Positions 62,627 through 64,000 of a DNA stretch of 64,000 bases are shown here, piece by piece. A program made the position numbers and the translations under genes. Within the stretch, counting starts at the first letter, position 1. The number at the start of each line of letters is the position of its first letter. This DNA comes from Peptostreptococcus stomatis DSM 17678 (GTDB lineage Bacteria; Bacillota; Clostridia; Peptostreptococcales; Peptostreptococcaceae), in assembly GCF_000147675.1 (NCBI RefSeq), contig NZ_ADGQ01000071.1:47578-111577 (forward strand), in the 5' to 3' direction. The notes beneath the pieces are model-generated. The model made no database searches. It saw nothing but the letters and a program-made list of their open reading frames with translations, and was not told where the DNA came from.

Positions 62627-63973
62627 ATGGATATACACAACTCGATACAACAGAAACAAACACAAAGTTTAAATATTTCTAACCAGATAGTTCAGTTTTT
62701 AAATATACTAAATATGGGCAGGTATGAGTTGGAAGATGCCATAGAGGCTGAAGCTGAGTCGAACCCGGTATTAGAGGTAGATATAAAAGATGATGGAATA
62801 GATTGGGAGGAATACTTTAAAAAAGAAAAGTTCAACTATGATTTTGATAAAAATGAACTAGTATATGCAGATAGTTATGACTATGACTTTGAAAATATGA
62901 CAAGTGATGAAGACAGTCTATATGATGAGTTACATGGTCAGATTAAAATAATGAATATAGATGATAGGAAGAGAAGGGTATGTGACTACCTGGTAGATAG
63001 TCTGGATGAAGATGGCTATTTGAGGGAAAAGGAGTCTGATATAGCCGACAAGTTGGGGGTAGATTTTGACCTGGTTGAAGAATGTATAGGCCTTGTTCAA
63101 ACTCTGGAACCTGCTGGTATATGTGCGAGAAACCTACAGGAATGTATAATCCTCCAACTCCACAGTGAGGGTATATACGATGATGCACTTGAAGACATTA
63201 TAGTCAATAATATCAACCTGGTAGCCAATTCCAATACCAGGCAACTAGCATCAAAATACAAGAAAAAGCAGGAAGAAATCAGAGACTATCTTGAATTAAT
63301 CAAGAGTCTAGAGCCTAGACCTGCAGAAAAATACTTTAAAAATGCCATAGTCTATGCCTATCCAGATGTAGTTCTTGAAGAAGATGAACTGGGTAATTTG
63401 GTGGTTAGGCCCTATAACGAAAAGAGGTTGAAGCTGAATATTAGTAGCTACTATAGGGACTTATATATAACGACTGATGACCCAAGTGTTAAGGCCTATA
63501 TAAGGGAAAAGTTATCTTCGGCCAAGAGGATTATAAATGATGTTGAAGACAGAAAGTCTACGGTAATAGCAATAGCAGAGGCCATGGTTGAAGTCCAATT
63601 CAACTATTTTAAGTATGAGGGACAGCTTGAGCCCATGACCCTTCAGAGGATTGCCGACATGGTAGGCTGTCATATCTCTACAGTTAGCAGGGGGGTAAAT
63701 GACAAGTATATCCTTACCAATAAGGGTCTATACGAGATCAGGAGCTTTTTTTCAGGCGGACTAGAAACTGAAGAGGGTAGTATGATTTCTATATCCGTAG
63801 TAAAGGATAAATTAAAAGACATAATAGAACATGAAAACAAGAAAAAACCTCTTAGCGATAAGAAACTTGAAGATATGCTAAGGGCAGAAGGTTTTGAAAT
63901 AGCTAGAAGAACCGTAGCAAAATATAGGGAAGAAATGGGTTACTTAAGTTCCTCAAAGCGAAAAGAAATCTAA
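62627..63973 (+). CDS. rpoN: RNA polymerase sigma-54 factor
   Basis: 448 aa, full length. The Gln-rich region I (QKQTQSLNISNQIVQFLNILNM, then AEAESNPVLE) contacts the activator, acidic region II follows, and region III holds the core-binding domain, the HTH TLQRIADMVGCHISTVSRGVNDKYI and the RpoN box ARRTVAKYRE (426-435). It recognises -24/-12 promoters and needs enhancer-binding ATPases; none is encoded in the window and no clear -24/-12 site was seen. It starts 24 bases after the flippase gene, and the last 27 bases of the window are non-coding. Confidence 0.94.
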   Translation: MDIHNSIQQKQTQSLNISNQIVQFLNILNMGRYELEDAIEAEAESNPVLEVDIKDDGIDWEEYFKKEKFNYDFDKNELVYADSYDYDFENMTSDEDSLYDELHGQIKIMNIDDRKRRVCDYLVDSLDEDGYLREKESDIADKLGVDFDLVEECIGLVQTLEPAGICARNLQECIILQLHSEGIYDDALEDIIVNNINLVANSNTRQLASKYKKKQEEIRDYLELIKSLEPRPAEKYFKNAIVYAYPDVVLEEDELGNLVVRPYNEKRLKLNISSYYRDLYITTDDPSVKAYIREKLSSAKRIINDVEDRKSTVIAIAEAMVEVQFNYFKYEGQLEPMTLQRIADMVGCHISTVSRGVNDKYILTNKGLYEIRSFFSGGLETEEGSMISISVVKDKLKDIIEHENKKKPLSDKKLEDMLRAEGFEIARRTVAKYREEMGYLSSSKRKEI

Positions 63974-64000
63974 AAAGATTGGGGACCATTTTGGTATTTA

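Overview
The window is a low-GC, mostly plus-strand chromosome segment of an anaerobic Firmicute. Arg is written mainly as AGG/AGA, Shine-Dalgarno sites are strong, and stem-plus-U-run terminators are common. Several traits point to Peptostreptococcaceae, near Peptostreptococcus or Clostridioides, although the species cannot be fixed from sequence alone. These traits are CWB2 (cell wall binding repeat 2) surface proteins, a dlt operon ordered D-X-A-B-C, a glycosyltransferase/deacetylase/flippase trio resembling hexSDF of C. difficile, an FchA-FolD pair, a class Ib ribonucleotide reductase and FprA. No rRNA, tRNA, CRISPR array or intact mobile element was seen.

Layout. 1-7.8 kb: the end of an exporter permease; a cytoplasmic trio of a DUF1858-like/substrate-binding fusion, a Cys-containing GTPase and a DUF1858-like/ABC ATPase; a hydrolase; a GNAT remnant; and an NMT1-type ABC importer. 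7.8-11 kb: a CWB2 protein, FprA and dUTPase. 11-14.3 kb: a small structured RNA with a very strong terminator, then nadA-nadB-nadC. 14.4-19.8 kb: SOS-controlled dinB, gnd-zwf and trxB. 19.8-26.6 kb: a PepSY-like lipoprotein, trkA-trkH and purA-purB. 26.7-35.9 kb: a DUF975 protein, then a haem acquisition island (DUF454, a double-NEAT protein, an Shp-like protein, an IsdE-like lipoprotein, permease, ATPase, and a NEAT-CWB2 wall protein).

36-38.3 kb: htpG, split by one in-frame UAA and preceded by a CIRCE element. 38.5-43.7 kb: fchA-folD, a ClC transporter and a UvrD-like helicase. 43.7-47.6 kb: a nuclease lipoprotein, pdxS, and a divergent MocR/PdxR-type regulator that has lost its PLP lysine. 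47.7-56.2 kb: a methyltransferase, dltDXABC and a large L,D-transpeptidase. 56.2-64 kb: nrdE-nrdF, the hexSDF-like glycolipid genes and rpoN.

How it works together. Three envelope systems (D-alanylation, aminoglycolipid synthesis and flipping, 3-3 crosslinking) lie close together and could all lower the negative charge or permeability of the envelope. The haem island appears to relay haem from a wall-attached NEAT protein through membrane-anchored NEAT and Shp proteins to an ABC importer. The best leads for new biology are the permease-less DUF1858/SBP/GTPase/ATPase trio, the RNA before nadA, the NEAT-CWB2 architecture, the active-site losses in FolD and the MocR regulator, and the nonsense codon in a CIRCE-controlled htpG.
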